Shown: in pieces, positions 62,488 to 64,000 of the stretch
Layout: each line of letters opens with the position of its first letter
Position numbering within the stretch: the stretch's first letter is position 1
Origin: Pseudomonadota bacterium
GTDB lineage: Bacteria; Pseudomonadota; Gammaproteobacteria; Xanthomonadales; Rhodanobacteraceae
Direction: 5' to 3'
Assembly: GCA_018240465.1 (NCBI GenBank)
Contig: JAFEFS010000099.1
Span: 42,183-106,182, forward strand
DNA length: 64,000 nucleotides
The notes under the pieces: model-generated
The model's input: only the letters and a program-made list of their open reading frames with translations
Database searches by the model: none
Told to the model about the DNA's origin: nothing
Position numbers and translations under genes: made by a program

Positions 62488-62621
62488 ACCTGTTTTGAAA
62501 CTGCTGCGCTCGACATCTCGCACGCCGGCGGTGCTCGGAATCCTCACGTACTGGAAGTACGCTCCGGTTCCTGTGCTCCGGCGTCACGCGACCTGTCTTC
62601 GCTCGCTACGTTTCAAGACAG
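62488..62621. repeat. Structured palindromic intergenic element
   Basis: A CCTGTTTTGAAAC left end and GTTTCAAGACAGG right end are 13-bp near-complements enclosing about 108 bases. Inside lie GTACTGGAAGTAC (a perfect 5-bp hairpin around GG), CGCCGGCGG and CTCCGGCGTC. It could fold as a long stem with side loops. It lies between ygjP-like and rdgC genes, both on the minus strand. Sequences with the core TACTGGAAGTACGCTCCGG occur as intergenic repeats in other proteobacteria, from memory; a search would tell. Confidence 0.65.
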
Positions 62622-62631
62622 GTTCGAGCAC

Positions 62632-63564
62632 CTATTTTTTGTCGGATGGCCGGGGCAACCCGAACCATTCCTCGAATTTTGCAAACAGCCGTCTCAATTC
62701 CAGAGACATCAACGCGAACACCGCGTCGAGTTCGGCGGCGGCCTGATTTTCATCAGCACGTCCCTTGTCGCCTTCGCCGAGTTCGTCCTGCACCACGTCG
62801 AGGAAACGCAGCTTGCGCACCACGAGGTCTTCGCTCAAGGAAAAGCTCATCCGGTCCTCGAACGTCAGCCCCAGCGCAAACACCTGCTTGCCGCTCTTGA
62901 GATGCTCCCGCACCTCGTCCGTTTCAAGCTCCTGGCGGCGGCAGCGGACGATCGCGCCGGACTCGACCGGATCGCGCAGTTCGCATTCGTCGCCGAGCAC
63001 CAATCCCGCCGGCAATTTCCCTTTCGCGAGCCAGTCCGTCATCAGCACGCGCGGCGACTCCTCGGCCGCCATCGGTACCGCCGGAAAGCTGCCGAGCGCC
63101 TCGCGCAGCTGCGTGACGGCTTCCTCGGCGGCTTTCTTGCTCGCGGTGTCGACGACGAACCAGCCGTCCTGGCGGTCCAGATAAGCCTTCCGCTTTGACA
63201 AGCGTATGAAAGCGCGCGGAAGCAGGTCGGTCAACACCTCTTCCTTGAGTCGTTTGCGCTCGCGACCACCCGGCTTTCTACCAGTTTTTTCGGCGATCTT
63301 CTGCAAACGTTCAGTTAATTCCTCGTTTATCACCGAAGATGGCAGAAGTTTGTCTTCCGCGCCGATGGTTAAAAGGGCGAATTCGCCAGTCCGGTGCGTC
63401 AGCGTGTCCTCATTGCGTCCGAACGGCGAGATGAACCCACGCGTGGCCAGTTCGACCGGGCCGCAGGGGCGCAATTTCTTTTCGGCGAGATCCTCATCGA
63501 GCGATTTGAGTGATTTGGCGACAGCCGGGGAGAAACGGAACAGGGTCAGGTTACGAAACCACAT
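62632..63564 (-). CDS. rdgC: Recombination-associated protein RdgC
   Basis: RdgC is a ring-shaped DNA-binding protein that counters RecA. The 310-residue protein begins MWFRNLTLFRFSPAVAKSLK, the near-invariant RdgC N-terminus, and contains ATRGFISPFGR, KLLPSSVINEELTERLQKIA, RERKRLKEEVLTDLLPRAF and RKAYLDRQDGWFVVDTAS, all typical. I started at 63564; a further in-frame ATG would add 7 residues that do not match the usual start. It follows ttcA on the same strand with a palindromic terminator between. Confidence 0.95.
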   Translation of the reverse strand: MWFRNLTLFRFSPAVAKSLKSLDEDLAEKKLRPCGPVELATRGFISPFGRNEDTLTHRTGEFALLTIGAEDKLLPSSVINEELTERLQKIAEKTGRKPGGRERKRLKEEVLTDLLPRAFIRLSKRKAYLDRQDGWFVVDTASKKAAEEAVTQLREALGSFPAVPMAAEESPRVLMTDWLAKGKLPAGLVLGDECELRDPVESGAIVRCRRQELETDEVREHLKSGKQVFALGLTFEDRMSFSLSEDLVVRKLRFLDVVQDELGEGDKGRADENQAAAELDAVFALMSLELRRLFAKFEEWFGLPRPSDKK

Positions 63565-63593
63565 GCTTGGGTTTTCCAGAGTCAAAAGCGTTG

Positions 63594-63684
63594 AACGCAG
63601 ATCAAGGCGGATAAGAACGGATAGAAGCGGATTTTTGAATCTTTTATCCGCCCTTGTCCGCTTTGATCAGCTCTGATCTGCGTT
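63594..63684. terminator. Palindromic terminator-like repeat after ttcA
   Basis: AACGCAGATCA and TGATCTGCGTT are perfect 11-bp complements; inside, CAAGGCGGATAA and a mirror CTTTTATCCGCCCTTG form a second stem. The right arm reaches into the ttcA stop codon. The CGGAT words recur at 37.5 kb, so this is a dispersed repeat used as a terminator. Confidence 0.7.
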
Positions 63685-64000
63685 AAGAAAGGTTTTCAGA
63701 AATACCGTCGCCGAGCAGCCAGTCGGTCATGCTTGGCGGCGGACTCGGCGAGCGCGCGCCGAGCGTGGCGAAGTCGAACAGTTCGCGGTCGGCGAGTTGC
63801 GAGGGAGCGATCGAGGTCATCGCGCGGAACACGTTCTCGATGCGACCCGGCGTCCTGCGCTCCCACTCGTGCAGCATCGCCTTGATCGCCTTGCGCTGCA
63901 GCGTCTCCTGCGAGCCGCAAAGATTGCACGGCATGATCGGGAACGCACGGCGTTCGGCGTACTCGGCGATGTCGGCCTCCTTGCAGTAGGCGAGCGGGCG
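63683..64000 (-). CDS. ttcA: tRNA 2-thiocytidine biosynthesis protein TtcA (partial, C-terminal part)
   Basis: TtcA thiolates cytidine 32 of certain tRNAs, using an Fe-S cluster. The visible 105 residues contain the C-terminal half: [20 protein letters not shown], the cysteine motif [15 protein letters not shown] that contributes ligands to the cluster, [20 protein letters not shown] and an Asp-rich tail LFDFATLGA. The family match is strong, but the PP-loop lies beyond the right edge. It is upstream of rdgC on the minus strand. Confidence 0.92.
   Translation of the reverse strand, partial: RPLAYCKEADIAEYAERRAFPIMPCNLCGSQETLQRKAIKAMLHEWERRTPGRIENVFRAMTSIAPSQLADRELFDFATLGARSPSPPPSMTDWLLGDGISENLS

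Overview
The window is about 64 kb of GC-rich (roughly two-thirds G+C by eye), densely coded bacterial chromosome. Gene content points to a gammaproteobacterium of the Xanthomonadales/Lysobacterales, most likely Rhodanobacteraceae-like. Clues are a short-LID adenylate kinase beside mpl, a PPi-dependent phosphofructokinase, a large TonB-dependent receptor, the torF-glnK-amtB/ntrBC/glnA nitrogen set, and the bioB/bioF/bioH-comF neighbourhood. This placement is inference from protein families, not from a search. I saw no rRNA, tRNA, CRISPR array, prophage or intact insertion sequence, and no gene-free stretch exceeds 300 bases.

Layout. 1-3.5 kb: biotin synthesis (bioB, bioF, start of bioH; minus strand) diverging from comF. 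3.6-11.6 kb: a proton-pumping pyrophosphatase, a sterol-desaturase-family membrane enzyme, an unknown secreted protein and a single-chain indolepyruvate:ferredoxin oxidoreductase. 11.8-15.5 kb: a glycosyltransferase, then a minus-strand group pfp-arfB-acyltransferase. 15.6-21.8 kb: plus-strand housekeeping run adk, membrane protein, mpl, LON-domain protein, SDR, VOC, HIT and a class III aminotransferase. 21.9-32.7 kb: a beta-hydroxyacid dehydrogenase, arginine decarboxylase speA, then a block with a hydroxylase-sulfotransferase fusion, a TPR-sulfotransferase and a TonB-dependent receptor, and spermidine synthase speE. 32.7-40.1 kb: two divergent paralogous secreted proteins flanking a PGPGW membrane protein, an orphan ParA, SixA, YceI, a cardiolipin-synthase-like phospholipase D and a DUF1232 protein. 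40.2-43.3 kb: thiolase, a 2OG-Fe(II) dioxygenase and a methyltransferase. 43.3-52.3 kb: nitrogen control (ntrC, ntrB, amtB, glnK, torF, glnA) with a GH43 glycosidase embedded in it; glnA has a clear sigma-54 promoter. 52.4-57.9 kb: TPR/hydroxylase pair, YheT-like hydrolase, lysophospholipid acyltransferase, thioesterase. 57.9-61.7 kb: hemY-hemX, then a HigB/HigA-type toxin-antitoxin pair and a GC-poorer orphan gene. 61.7-64 kb: YgjP metallopeptidase, rdgC and the end of ttcA.

The most intriguing theme is repeated protein- or peptide-modification machinery: three 2-oxoglutarate-type hydroxylases (one fused to a sulfotransferase, one to TPRs) and two sulfotransferase domains, two of these genes sharing a CTAG stop site next to a TonB-dependent receptor. 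Their substrates are unknown. A second theme is pyrophosphate-based energy handling: H+-PPase, PPi-PFK and adenylate kinase lie within 13 kb. Several families of dispersed intergenic inverted repeats also recur.
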